Origin: Entophlyctis helioformis
Taxonomy: Eukaryota > Chytridiomycota > Chytridiomycetes > Chytridiales > Chytriomycetaceae
DNA length: 64,000 bases
Direction of reading: 5' to 3'
Assembly: GCA_025526915.1 (NCBI GenBank)
Contig: JAHLKH010000035.1
Coordinates: forward strand, 1-64,000
Shown here: piece by piece, positions 10,901 to 22,634 of the stretch
Layout of the letters: each line of letters starts with the position of its first letter
Numbering within the stretch: the first letter of the stretch is position 1
Made by a program: the position numbers and the translations under genes
Notes under the pieces: model-generated
Seen by the model: only the letters and a program-made list of their open reading frames with translations
Databases searched by the model: none
Told to the model about the DNA's origin: nothing

Positions 10901-11204
10901 GAATGCCAACGAACGGACTGGAGCTGGTGCTGTCGTTGTCACTGGTGTCGTCGTCACTGTCGAAAACGACACGAAGCACACACGGCTTGCAAGCAGCCTG
11001 AGCAGCGGCTGGCGCTGGGCCTGCGGCGGATGGCGGGGTGCGTGGCTGCGGTACAGACGACGGAAGCACGACAAGTGTGTCGCCATGAAGCCATCCGCAG
11101 GCAGATGCTGTCCGGCTGGAAACGTCAAGAGTATCGGCCGGTCCGCCGACAGCTCCAGGTCTGGCTCGGAGTTTCATGGCAGAGTGGAAACCCATGCAGA
11201 TCAA
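7905..11204 (-). CDS. Two-domain AAA+ ATPase, AFG2/SPATA5L1-like (PEX1/PEX6 possible)
   Basis: The N-terminal exon is about 350 residues with no clear domain. The first AAA domain has Walker A GPRGVGKESL, but its Walker B is VLVVDGLDLL, with Gly where the catalytic Glu should be, so it probably binds but does not hydrolyse ATP. The second domain is complete: LGGYAKIKAKLSQLVSWP, LLYGPTG joined by an intron to CGKTMLVHA, IVFIDELDAIASRR, the sensor ACTNRPEKLDDALLRPG, and GFTGADLEVLLREAGICALR across an intron at about 8,125-8,190. The NERVLSTLLNEMDGV block resembles AFG2B/SPATA5L1 (ribosome-associated unfoldase), while the degenerate first domain with a DxLDLL motif recalls PEX1. Several short introns. 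The start may be 11,204 or 11,177. Confidence 0.65.
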
Positions 11205-11327
11205 GATCGAGTAAAGCAGACCCTCGTCTCGTGACGTGAAGGAAGTACGCTGGAAATACCGTTGCTATCAACTGCTTGCGTAGTCTAAGGAAACAACAAT
11301 GCTTTTTATTCAATGCATGCGCATGCT

Positions 11328-12515
11328 TCAGACACCGGCGGCCTTGCTCTTGAAACTGTTGCTGACCGGCGTGTACAGCTGGCGCAAGCGTGTGCTCGAT
11401 CTGCGCGACGATGAAGATGAAGGCGTTGGGGTAACGTCCAGCCAGCTCTCCATCTCCAGACGCTCCTTTTTCAAACGCTCCACCGATTCGTACTTGCCCA
11501 GCGACTCCATTGCGCGGATAGCCACATCCATGCCATGCAGGGCCTCCTCGACTGACGGCGGTGTCGGCACGGACTCCTGGTCATCCTCGTTTGCCGCCTG
11601 TGGCATCGCCGCGCCGGTCTTCTGGCGACTCTGGTGAGAAGCATGGCCCTTTGTCCTGAGCTTGATGCCGTTTTCAAGGGTCACGACTTTGGGCTCGATC
11701 GGTTCAAGGGGGGCACGATCTTCGGCTGGCGCAGATGCACGATTGCTGCAACGCTCCTTGAAGCCATACAGCCAGCCATTACCGAGCTTTAACTTCTTCA
11801 ACACGTTGCGCTCCTTGGGCGAAAGGATGTGGTTGCCGGAGCTCTCGTCGAGGAGCTTGTCCTTGATGGCGATTGCCAGCTCGAGGAGCTTTCTTTCCGT
11901 GACCGTCTCGCCTGCATTGCGCAAGTCGTCCACTGCGTCGATGAGCATATTCTCGAAGGATGGGGCACGAACTGTCGGTTTGCGCACAATGCAGCTGGCA
12001 CCCTTGGTATGGATGTTCTTGATCGTCAACAGGCTCCTCTGGTACTTCTCGGCCAGTCGCTTCATCACGCCCGGCAGCTGCTCCTCGGGCGTCTTTTCGA
12101 GGACACTCAGGATCTCGCGCTTGTCCTGCTCGCTCAACTGCTTCCTGTGCGTAGTGCCACTGGCACCGCTGCCACGACCGCCGTTTGCACCGCTGTCACG
12201 GCCGACACTGGCGCTGCTGTCACGACCGCCGAGGCGACCTTGAGCTCGAGGAAGGTAATACATGCTGCGCCCGTAGGACAACGGCCGCTTGTACTCTGTG
12301 CCCTTGATGGCAGCCTGGGCAGTAAAGCCTTCGGACACATTGAAAGTCTCTGCACGAAAGCTCGGAGTGAGTTGCTCGCTTGCCGACAGAGTGACCGGCG
12401 CTGCCGGCTCAGACGCTTGCAGAGCTGTTTCTGCCTCGAGAGACGCTCGCGCTGCCGCCGCCTCTTCCAGGGTTCTGCACACGCTCAGACGGCCTCTGGC
12501 GGACGCCCCAGCCAT
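11328..12515 (-). CDS. HTH protein with a CENP-B/Tc5-like motif, function unknown
   Basis: A single open frame of about 395 residues. The start is either MAGASARGRLS at 12,515 or MLKCRWRVL at 12,713; the frame stays open further but then runs antisense into the next gene. A Gly/Ser/Arg repeat (GRDSSASVGRDSGANGGRGS) is followed by a charged region with KREILSVLEKTPEEQLPGV. Then comes VLKKLKLGNGWLYGFKERCS, which looks like the second helix-turn-helix of Tc5/CENP-B DNA-binding domains. No DDE transposase core follows, so it could be a domesticated remnant or a transcription factor. The C-terminus is Ser-rich. I do not recognise the family firmly. Confidence 0.6.
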   Translation of the reverse strand: MAGASARGRLSVCRTLEEAAAARASLEAETALQASEPAAPVTLSASEQLTPSFRAETFNVSEGFTAQAAIKGTEYKRPLSYGRSMYYLPRAQGRLGGRDSSASVGRDSGANGGRGSGASGTTHRKQLSEQDKREILSVLEKTPEEQLPGVMKRLAEKYQRSLLTIKNIHTKGASCIVRKPTVRAPSFENMLIDAVDDLRNAGETVTERKLLELAIAIKDKLLDESSGNHILSPKERNVLKKLKLGNGWLYGFKERCSNRASAPAEDRAPLEPIEPKVVTLENGIKLRTKGHASHQSRQKTGAAMPQAANEDDQESVPTPPSVEEALHGMDVAIRAMESLGKYESVERLKKERLEMESWLDVTPTPSSSSSRRSSTRLRQLYTPVSNSFKSKAAGV

Positions 12516-12783
12516 CGTTAGGGCAGATTGAGCGTTTCCGGACAACCCGTGCACGCGCGCAGCTTCCTTGAAAAGTGAGCGCTTCTCATGGGGCCGGGCA
12601 TGGCATCCAAAGGCTGACTCGGACCCCACGAAGCCCGAACTGCATGTTCGACATCGCGGGGCATACGAGATGCACTCTCTTTCGCGCAGCACTCGCCAGC
12701 GACATTTGAGCATGGACTGCAGCAACAGCATTTGAATCGTATTAATCCAAACAATCACCAACAACAACAACATCAACATCAGC

Positions 12784-13171
12784 ATGCCACTGCTCGCATC
12801 CCAAAAGGCGGCCGACATGGCCCACAAGGCCGTTGGCGGCGTGCTCATTGCGTTCTCGGCGTTTGGAGCGTTCAACGTGGTCAACATGGTCATCTTCAAG
12901 GTGCGCCAGGCCCGCAAGGCCGACCGCCTGCTCGAGGCCGAGACTTCGGTGAGCATGAGTTGACCCTTGCCTATGCCATGCTTGTGATGTGTTCTCTTGC
13001 TCACTCACCACCATTCGCCTGGCTGCCTGTCTGGCTGTCTGCCTGTCTGGCTGTCTGGCTGTCTGGCTGCCTGCCTGCCTGCCTGTCTGCCTGCCTGCCT
13101 GCCTGCCTGCCTCTCAGCTCGACTTTGCCGCAGCATCAGCAGGGACATCATTGCAACAGGGCCAGCAATAG
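12784..13171 (+). CDS. Small single-pass membrane protein, possibly COX14-like
   Basis: Exon 1 encodes MPLLASQKAADMAHKAVGG, then a hydrophobic segment (VLIAFSAFGAFNVVNMVIF) and a basic stretch KVRQARKADRLLEAE. A GTGAGC...CAG intron of about 160 bases follows, and a short second exon ends at 13,171. Length, one membrane span and a basic matrix-side tail resemble COX14-type cytochrome oxidase assembly factors, but no diagnostic residue confirms it. It lies head-to-head with the HTH gene. Confidence 0.55.
13017..13116. repeat. CTGT/CTGC/CTGG microsatellite in an intron
   Basis: About 100 bases of imperfect 4-base units (CTGT, CTGC, CTGG) fill the intron of the small membrane-protein gene and end near its acceptor CTCTCAG. 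A similar (GCTT)n tract lies at about 13,364-13,392. Confidence 0.9.
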
Positions 13172-13498
13172 CTCACAGGATGCAAGCTGCCTCGGCACCA
13201 TGCACAACCGGATCAAACGACCACTGCAGGAACAACCCTGAATGACAACCACTTTCAAGCATGAGCGCTGCCACTCTTCTCCAAGCTACAACGCTGGCAG
13301 GCAACCAGTCAGATGAGACCATGAGATTCATTGCAGGGATTCCAACAGCAGCCAAGACAGTTCTGCTTGCTTGCTTGCTTGCTTGCATGCTAGCTTGCTT
13401 AGTGGTGGCCACCGTGGCCAGAGCTGTTTGTTCCGCGATCAAGAGTCGGTTAGACAGACAGCCAGATGGACAGATAGACAGCCAGACAACCAGAGCCC

Positions 13499-14324
13499 TT
13501 ACCCCTCAATGTTGTAGCCAATGATCGAGCCACGGCCGACCATCTCGCCGACGAGGAAGAAGCCGTAGATCTTGGCACCCTCGGCCGCAAACGTGAGCGA
13601 CTGGCGCACCGTGACCTTCTTCCACTCGCCGTTCTGGAGAGCCTTGATGAAGTTGGCCATGCCCTGCTGCGCCTCGCCAATGTTGGGGAACGACGTCAGG
13701 CGCTGGTGCGAGGCCACCTGCGACACAAACTCCACGCCGACGCGGCCGTAGTAGATGAGCGGCGAAGCGAAGCCTGTTGGGTTGCGCCAGCCATGGCACA
13801 CGTTGGGTCAGCAAGTCGCCTCGCGGCATGCCATTGCCGTCCATCCCTCTCGCTGGCTCTCTCGCACGCAGGTGAACAGGCAGACGGCGTGCTGGCTGGC
13901 TGGTTGCTGGCTGGCTGTTGCTGCTGGATGGTTGCTGCTGTGTTGGCCACCGACTCCTTGTCCTCAAAGTTGCAGCTGTTGGTTGCTGTTGGTTGCCGTC
14001 GCCGTCGCCGCCGTCAAACGGATCTCTGTGCAGCCAGCGAGCCAGCCAGCGAGCCAGCCAGCGCTGATTGCCATCATCACGAACGAGCGACCGAGCGAGC
14101 GACAAAAGAGCGGCCAGCCGCAGCGGCAGCCAGAGGGACGGTGTGCGGACAGGCACGGGTCGGGGCTGCTACTGCAGCCACGGCAGACACAGGCTGGGCA
14201 GGGGCGTACCCTGCAGGCGAGCGCCAATCGACGAGGCGGCCGCCTTGGCCTTGGCGGCTGCGTCACCAGACGTCGTGGACGCAAAGCGGCGGAAGGGAAT
14301 CATGCTGCGCTTGAGGAACGACAT
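13499..14324 (-). CDS. ATP20: Mitochondrial F1Fo ATP synthase subunit g
   Basis: Membrane subunit of the Fo sector that supports ATP synthase dimers and cristae shape. Exon 1 starts MSFLKRSMIPFRRFASTTSG at 14,324, a good mitochondrial presequence, and ends near GARLQ. A long repeat-rich intron (about 13,800-14,200) follows. The final exon has FASPLIYYGRVGVEFVSQVA and VRQSLTFAAEGAKIYGFFLV-GEMVGRGSIIGY, the conserved C-terminal helix with its GxxxG-type glycines. The start codon is only 35 bp downstream of the CLASP stop on the same strand. Confidence 0.85.
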
Positions 14325-14359
14325 TTGGTTTTTGGTTGCAGGCAAAACACTTCACAAAT

Positions 14360-17300
14360 TCAATTTTTGGACATGAGTTTTCTGAGAATGGTCTCGCGCG
14401 GCACGCCAAACTTGGTGCGCACGGCTGCGTACAGCCGCTCGATCCAGTCGGATCCTGCTGGGAGGCTCGCTGAAATGGCCGCTGCGCACTCAAACGCCGG
14501 CTTCCGGACCAGACTCGGCAGCTTGGAGTCCAGTCCCTGAGAGATCCGTGCCAGTTCGTGCCATGAACACGGCCAGTCAGCACCAATACACAAAAGCAAC
14601 AGTGCGATCCATGGACAAGAAACACACCTTGGCAACAAGGTCGACCAGCACATCGTCGTCTTCGCGAATAACATCCCCGTGGCTGCCAACGTGGCGGGAT
14701 ATCAGATCGTAGCAGATCTGCATGCCCAGTCCGCGGTCAAGTGCTGCAAGCGCACTCGCAACAACCACCGCGGGCGGCAGCGACTGCTCAAACGCGCTCA
14801 CAAGGCTGGCAGTCTCGTAGTCGACATCAAGAACGTCGTCCGGCAGAGTCTACAACAACGCAGCACGCACAAGCCAGATGCCATCAGATCACGTCAGCCC
14901 TCGCCACCAGCCTGCAAGCAGCTCTGATCGTCTCACCTTGGGGTCCATGCGGCACTCGAGCACAGCCATCAGGATCGAGCTCGCACGCGCCGCAATCCAC
15001 TGCGTATGGTGCGTGATAAGCGAGCGCAGCACAACCAGGCAGCTCTTGATGCCACGCGGCCGGCGGCGGAGATCAAGCAGCCCGGTGAGTGCCGTCTCGA
15101 GGATGGAGCTCACCTGGCTCTCGCCGAGCGTCGACTCTGGCCTTTCGAGTGCCCGCACAACTGCCATGAGCTGGCGCGACCGGTTCTCAAACACCGACCC
15201 TTCCTCGTTGATGGTCGACTTGACCAGTGCCTCCAGGTCGTCGAGCTCCGTGCGGTCTTTGGACACGAGTGCATGGCGCAGCTTGGTGACGTCGGCCACA
15301 TCGTCGTCTGTAAACGTCAGTGGCTCGGCCGGCTTGGTGGGCTTGAATGGGCTGCTGCTCGCACTGGCACTGGCAGTGGGACCGGCACTCGTGTTGCCGT
15401 TACGCTCGATACTGTCTGCATCACTGCCAGTTGATAGACGCGACGGCCCGAGGTTCAGTCCGCCGAGGCTCAGTGATCGCTTGGCATGCAGCGGTGGGCC
15501 GGTCAGCGATATGGAACGCGACGGCAGCTGCTCGTGCGTGACAAGGCCGCCGACCATGTTTTCGCCCGCATAGTCCACGGCGTCCCCAGTGCTGTTGCGG
15601 AACGCCGTGTTGGGGACAGTGGCGGCGCGATCTATGGTGCGTCTGGCCGTGGGAGTGGCAGACGAGGCGCCGTCAGCACTGCCGTCGTCTTGTGCACTGC
15701 TCGCTGAAACAGCAGCGAATGCAGCCATCAGGTTGTTCGTGTTGCGCGGCGTCGGCGTCCGTCTTGCGGCATGGTCTTCTGCCATGACAACCGATGGGAT
15801 GGGCGTGCTGCTCGCGCTGATCACTCGGTTGGAATCGGCGTGGTCGTCAGACTGAGACCAGACTGCCGACCGTGGAAGCGTGCTGTCAGACAGGCTCGAC
15901 GTCGGGTAGTGGCTGTCCTGCACGCCAACCGCAGATGCGCGGCGTGACGACACGGCTGAGCTGGTCTCGAAATCCGTCTCAGTGTCCACATCTGTGTGGT
16001 CCTCCCCATACTGCGACGCATTGTCTTCAAGCTCGTCGGCGCTCTGTGTTCATGCATAAGCTGGTAAGCATCACAGAAGATGGCAAGTTGGACAGTGCCA
16101 CTGCTGGCGTACCTTGAAAAAGGAGGATCGAGACGACGACGTTGACAAGCGCGGCTTGCGGGCCGAGACTTTGGGCGACACGTGATCGTAGTTGATGCGA
16201 GGACTGCCCTTTCCAGACAGGGAAGGCGATCCAGGATGAGCCGTGCGCGAGACCTGTTATTGTGGCAACAGAGCCCAACATCGGGGTAAGCGGCCGCGAC
16301 ACTCGGACTAGGAACAGGCCAGCCCACCAGATATGCATACCATGGGACTGCGTATCAGGACGCTCTTGTCGGCCTCAATGTCCTTGCCAAACACCATGTT
16401 GAGCAGACGCTTGTCATTGGAGCGAAGACTGGCCATCGCCGACGTGAACGCATCGCTGTTGGCTTCGTACATGGTCTGCAGCACAAACCGCATGCTCTTG
16501 TTGACAAACGCATCCTGCTCATTGCCAATCGGTGCAAGTCGCGTCAGCATGATCTTGGAGTCTGCCATACAAACGTGTGTGCGGTTAGCATCCTGGACAC
16601 CATACAAACCAGATGCTCTGGATAGCAGAAAAGGGAGCAAAAAACAACATACGGCCAGGCTTGGAGAGGTACTGCTCCCAGTGTTTCGCAGACAGGTCCG
16701 CAAGGAACCCAATGCATCCGACGCGGACCTTGAGGGCATGATCGGTGGATCCAAGTGCCTGCGCCATGACGCTGCAGAGCACATCGCCACCGTACATTTC
16801 GCGCAGCAAGTCCACAAGCGTCTCGGTGACTTGCCCAACGCCATGCTTGCTGCGCTGGATGGGGCTGTAGTGGACACTGGCGACCTTGGGAAGCAGCTGT
16901 TCAAGCACAGCGACCGGCAGATTGGGCATCTGGATGACTTCCAGCACGGTTTGGAGCGCAACATGGATGACCCGATAGTGCGCATCGCCCAGACCGGCCA
17001 CAACAATCTCGAGTATCTTGCCGCCCGTCTTGGACCGCAAATCAAACGACGAGGTTTCCGATGCACGCTGGCGGCTCAGGTGCGCCGTGATGGTTTGGAG
17101 GACAGACGAGCGCGTCGACCATTCACTGCTCTTGATGTCCACGCGGAGCTTGTTCACGTCAAGAGGCGAGTCGTCAAGGCCGTGATTGGATGAAAAGGAC
17201 GCTGCTGATTCGGGCCGCACCATGCCTCCAGCTGGATTATGGCTGCTAATGCTGCTGCTGCTGCCGACGCTGCCAATGCTGGATGAAGACGTGCGGTTGG

Positions 17301-19164
17301 GCTCGCTTGTGCGTGGCAGCGATGTCTGCGAGCGACGGACACCAAAAGACGACGACGACGACGCGTCAGCAGCTGTTTTGGAGTTAATGCTGCTGCCAGA
17401 CACAGGCTGAGAGGATGTGGGCTGCGACGGCGGACGACCAGCGTCAGTCGTGCTGCTGGGCCCATAGGACCGAACCGACGAAGGTGCGGATGGAAGACGA
17501 GCAGGGCGTTGGAACTTGCTCTTGTCTCCGAGAACGGTTGCGGCACCGGCCAACGTCCCGGGAGCAGACGAAAAGGGCACCGACGCAGATGCAGTGTTTG
17601 CAGGCAGGACAACAACAGCAGCAGCAGCAGCAGAAACACCGAGTCCAGCCGGTTTGTCTGTGCGAACCACGCGCTGCGCACCACCCAGATGCTCGGTCAG
17701 GTGCGTGACTCTGTTCTGAGCAGGGCGGTTCGCATCAGACTGATCGGGCTGCTGCCGCACCACACGAGCAGGCTCGCCAAGTGTGCGGCGGCCGAGAGTC
17801 GCAAAAGCCGACGACGCGCCGGCCGTCGCAGATCCAAGAGCCGGCTGTGTCTGCAAAGGCAGGCGTGCAGCCAAAGTGCCCCTGTGGGATGGTTCCGAGA
17901 CGGTCTGGTCGATAGAGTGCGAGGATGGTAGATTAGCAGATCCGCTTGCAGTTCCGCTTGCAGATGCAGACATGTGCTGGACAGGCAGGTCGTCCGACGA
18001 TCGCACAGACTCGCGGCTGGGCATGCGCACAGTCGTCTTGGTCTTGGCGACTGCACGCGGCAGCACCTTCTTGTCGACGCGAATGTACTTGCGGGCCGTA
18101 TCGGGCAGCTTGTCGACAAACCTGACCAAAACGGCCGGTGCACGCGCGGCAGAGTCAGTGGCGCGTTGTGTGCAAGCACCACGACACACAGCGGCGATGC
18201 CAGCAGGTACCTTGCCACACGATCGGGGAACACGGCTGCGTACGACTCGAACGCCGAGCGAGCCAGATCACGGACCTCGACCGTCGAGTCCAGCACACTG
18301 CAGGCCAAGATGGACTCGACCAGATCGGCCGCGCCAGTCAGCCGCTCAACCGAGTTGGAGTCGAGCACGCACTTGAAGGATTCCATGGCAGCGATGCGCA
18401 TCGTCTTGCTCTGGTTCTTGCCTGCTTCGGCCAGGTGCGGCATGAACGAGACGAGCCCGGCAGACGAGATGCAGACCCTGAGCGCAGCCGAGGCGGAGCC
18501 GACGTAGACCTTGTTGGCACGGGCCGTGAGCTTGAGCACCGTCGGCAGGAACGTGTCCGAGAGCAGCTCAAAGCGGTCTCGCAGGGTGCGTGCCAGCGCC
18601 TCGATGAGCACCAGCGATGTGCGGGCCAGCCGAGTGCGCTCTGTCAGCAGCTGCACGTGCAGACAGCGGGGTGTCAGTCGGCGGCGTTCAGGCGATGCGC
18701 AGCGTTGTGTTGCAATGCGATGCACACGGAGGCGGCTGCGGCACCGCTTGAACAGCGACAACGTACGCAGTTGTTGATGGGCGTCTTGAGGCGGGTCTTG
18801 ATGGCCAGCGGCAGCGCCTGCAGCACGGCCGCAGCGCCCGGCGCCGACGAGCCTGCCGGCCCGCAGCCCTGCACAATGGCCGTCAGCCGCACGAGCAGGT
18901 CCTCCATCTTGGTCCAGTTCTCCTCCGTCTCCCGCTGGTTGGCCTCGAAGAACGCTGCGATGCCCCGTATCTCATGGTCCAGGGCCGCCACGTCGGCCAG
19001 CTGTGCGTCGCCGTAGACGCAGTGCGTGCTGTGCGTCAGTGTCTCGCTGCTCTGCCTCTTCCACAGCTGCGGCAACGGCAACAGCAACGGCTGCAACAGC
19101 AACTGCTGGTGTGTGTGCACACTAGCTTCGTTCTGCTGACCTCAATGGGCTTCGATTTTGACAT
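14360..19164 (-). CDS. CLASP: CLASP-family microtubule-stabilising protein with TOG domains
   Basis: Binds microtubule plus ends and promotes rescue. The first exon starts MSKSKPIE at 19,164. The next exons (about 18,190-19,000) carry a CLASP_N TOG array: EENWTKMEDLLVRLTAIV, LLTERTRLARTSLVLIEALA and STVEVRDLARSAFESYAAVF. A long Ser/Arg-rich linker (17,200-18,100) includes SSSSIGSVGSSSSISS, a likely EB-binding region. A second TOG follows (DVNKLRVDIKSSEWSTRSS to LKVRVGCIGFLADLSAKHW). The C-terminal domain (about 14,360-15,300) has EDLEALVKSTINEEGS-like and LRRRPRGIKSCLVVLRSLI motifs. Several introns interrupt it. Fungal relatives are Stu1/Cls1. Confidence 0.8.
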
Positions 19165-19207
19165 GGCGAAAGATTGATATTGAGGCAAAAATGTTAGACA
19201 GAGCCGT

Positions 19208-22200
19208 TTATTGCGGGACTCCCATCATTCCACGGCCCATCTTGCGGGCATGTGCGTCGCGGTGAGCTCCCCGTCCACGGCCGCCTCTGCCACCACCCCG
19301 CCCGCCGCGATCGCCGCCTGGGCTGCCAGCACTCGCGCCGCGTCCGCCCTGTCCGCCAGCTGCATGGCCGCCTGTCCGATTGCCGGTCTGTGGCGATCCA
19401 GGTCTGGCCGGCCCACCGCCACGGCCGCCACGGCCATCGCCAAAGCCACCGCGTCTGTCCGCACCGCCGCGACTGCCGCCCCGTCCACGATCGCCGCGGT
19501 CGCCGCGGTCAAACAATCCGCCTTGGTCGCTGTCTGAGCCTGTTTCTGCACTGTCGGTGCGCTCGCGCTCACGACCAGACGCACGATTGGGGTTGGGTGT
19601 GAGCGCACTCTCGTGGTTGCCGCGCCACTCGTACTTTTCCAGAACCCGGCCCTTGCGTGGCTACAACCAAGACAATCATTCATGTGAGTGGCATGCCAAA
19701 CACAAGCGAGCAAACAACCAGCACCAGCACCAGCATGCCCAACCACAGCCACTCACGTTACGCTCGAGCATCTTGAACCAGCCCTCGATCTGCTCGTCGC
19801 TCATGCCCGTCATCTGCCGCATCTGTGCACGCTTGGCAGACTTGCGTTGCGACTGCTGGAACACGCTTGGATCGCTCGTGTACATGGACACCAGGAACGC
19901 TTCAAAGCTAAGCGTTGGGTCAGACGAGTCTTGGTTGTTCGCATCTGCCATGCGCTGCTTGCGGTCAAGCACGGCCGTCTCGTTCTCATCGCCCATGTGC
20001 AGCTCAACGGTGCCCGCAAGGCGAATGTCGGTCGAGTCGTACGTGTCGTCATACTCGTCGTCGTACTCGTCGTACTGAGACTCGAGAATGACCGACTTCA
20101 CGTCCTGCACAAACTGCGTTCGCTCCTGCTCAATGAGATGCGCGCGTCTGTGTCCAGTCGCTGTCAGCCACGGTGTCTGCACCACAGAGGCACGAGAGAC
20201 GATTGCAGTCAAGCACTCACTCGGTCTTGCCCTGCGTGATCTTGGTGCGATCGACAGTGTTTCCTCGAGAGAACACGTCAAGCTCATCGCCATCATAGAC
20301 GTTGCGGCGATTGGCCAGCAAGTCGTCAACGTCGCGCTCAACAGGCGTTGCGTCTCCCGATTCAGCCCATACAACAGATTCGCGCAACGAATGGGGGATG
20401 ACGTCCAGCGACGATGATTGCGGCATGGGTGGCGGTCGTGGTGAAGTCCTGTTCACATTCAAGCAAGCAAGCAGGCAAGCAGTCGACCGTTAGCAGTTTG
20501 AAGTTGGGATAAAGACAAGAACGGCAATGCCGCCGGCAATGAGGCTTACCGAGGCATGCTGCGATCCAGACGCTTGATGTAGTCGGGCAGATCGTCTTCG
20601 ATGATCTTCATAATCACAGCCTCCTGGTCGTCGTTCATGGCAACCAGACACGCCTCAATGAACCCATCGCCCAGATCGGGGAAAAGATCGTGCACAGACG
20701 AGATGAGCAGCGTGCGCTTGATGTACTCGTCATGTGCAGCGCTGGAGTATGCTCCGCCAGGGGGCGGGGCAGAGGCTGTGCCACGGTTTGCAGTCGAGCC
20801 ATGCTGAGATGGGCCAGCCGCAAGCTCTTCCTTGGCGCGAGCAACAACGCGGCGAGTGTCTGCATTGCCACTGAACGCGAGCATCTGCTCCAGCGACAGA
20901 ATGACATAGTCGATGCGTGTCGAGTCCAGTCCCTCGTCAGTCTCGGCATCAGGCACCGATCCTTCTGCCGGCACGGAAGCCGACTGAAGGCGCAGAATGT
21001 CGCGGAGCTCGTCGCCTAGACTGTACTCAATCTCAAAGTCGAGAAAGAGCGGGGCATTGCGCAGATAGACGCTAGGGCCGTCGATGGCGCACAGCTCAAA
21101 CAGGCTCAGCGCAATGTCGCACAGACCGCCAAGGAGCCGCTCGAGCTCCGAAAGGTTTTGAATGGACTCGCGCGCTGGGTCAATGAATAGTGTGTGAATC
21201 AGACGATCGAGCAGAGCGAGAATGGATCGTTTGAGTTGGCGGCAAAGCCGTGCGGTTGAGTTGGTCTCGGCATCGCGGTCCTCGAAGATGGCGCGGACGT
21301 CAACTGGGCCGGATGCCGATCCGTGCCGCAGCGGTGGCAGGCTGGTCGTTGCTTCGTACTGCATGGCCGCGAGGTCGTACACGCTAATGAGACTCTTGAG
21401 CATGCGAGGATCGTTCAACAGGAGCAGCGCCACGGCGGGGCCGCCAGCGGTTACGCCAGAAGCCAGATCGTGCATGACGTCCAGCAAGAACGATGCCTCT
21501 TGCTCTATCTCGTCTGTGCTGGCAGTCGCAACTCGGGGAGATGCGGCATCTGCAGCTGATCCGTGGTCTGGCTCGGGATCTGCTGCAGCCTTGCCCTTGC
21601 CTTTGCCTTTACCCTTGGCGCTGCCGGTAACCTGGTCGCGTGCACGGTGATCGTCGTTGTCGACGTTGTCCTCTGTCGGGCCAGCAGCCATCTTGCCCTT
21701 TCCGCTCCCCTTTCCTTTGCCCTTGGCATCAGGCGAGGGGGCAGCATCAACGCGCTGTAAGCCCACAGCCTTTTGCCGCTTGCGCTGGATGACGTGGACC
21801 GCGTCGAGCACCGTTGTGACGGCGTCTTGGAGCTCGTCGGCAATGGCGGGAGCATTCTCAAAGACGAACGAGACGAGCGGCCGCAGGATGGCAGCATTGC
21901 CGTCCGAGTACAGCCTGCACACCTGCAAGATGCGCTCGCAGCAAATGATGCCGCGATCGGTGAGGCTCTTGAGCCAGGCGTCGTCGGTCCAGACCTGCAC
22001 CGAGCTGTCGGCCGAGCCGCCGTGCAGCTGGATCAGCATGGCTGCTGATGACTCGTGTGACTCGTGTGCAGGTGCGGCGCTCGAGATGGACGGCGGCGTG
22101 AGCAGACGGACGCAGACACGGAACATGGCGTAGTCCAGACGGGCCTCGAGGTCCGCACAGGGGTCGATCGGCGGCAGCGACTCGAGCTGCGGCTGCGTTG

Positions 22201-22591
22201 CTGCCGCCACAGCCCTGCTGCGCACAAAGTCGATGCGCTTGGCCAGATACGAGTCGAGGAAAGGCAGCAGCGAGTCGTGGGGCGTGGCAGCAGCATCAGC
22301 GGTGGAAGCATCGCCGTGGCCGTCGGATGCCCGCACAGGCCAGAGCACGGTGCTCCAAAAGGCAGCGTCGGGCAGTCGCAGCAGGCGGGCAAGGTCGCTG
22401 AGCGTGATGCCCAGCAGCTGCTGCCGAAGGTCGTTCAACTCGCTGTGGAGCTCTGCACTGGCTGCATCTGCGTCGTCGGCTGTTGCTGGAGCGGCGGCAT
22501 CGGGCACGGCGCGAGTCGGCGGCAGCACGTACTCCAAGAACTGGAACGGCTGTGCCTGAGATGGCTGCACCGTCACGGCCGGGTCGTTCAT
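19208..22591 (-). CDS. ASCC2: ASCC2/Cue3-like ribosome-quality-control trigger subunit with CUE domain
   Basis: In the RQT/ASC-1 complex this protein binds K63-linked ubiquitin on stalled ribosomes. The first exon starts MNDPAVTVQPSQAQPFQFLE at 22,591 and runs about 680 residues; the first part (LEARLDYAMFRVCVRLLT) matches the conserved ASCC2 helical region. Basic Lys/Gly blocks (KGKGKGSGKGK, KGKGKGKGK) interrupt the middle. The CUE domain reads LLISSVHDLFPDLGDGFIEA...AVIMKIIEDDLPDYI. After an intron at about 20,460-20,550 come VVWAESGDATPVERDVDDLL and NVYDGDELDVFSRG, typical ASCC2 C-terminal motifs, then an acidic DDEYDD stretch. The last exon is an RGG-box tail (DRGGRGGGRGGRGRG). Confidence 0.85.
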
Positions 22592-22634
22592 GCTGCAGTG
22601 TCGAGGTCGTTGCTGGTTTGCTTTGAGTTCACCA
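22592..22634. promoter_or_regulatory. 43-bp divergent promoter between ASCC2 and TAF13
   Basis: The two start codons face away from each other with only 43 bases between them, so both genes must initiate from overlapping core sequence or within each other's 5' ends. No TATA box is visible. Confidence 0.6.
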
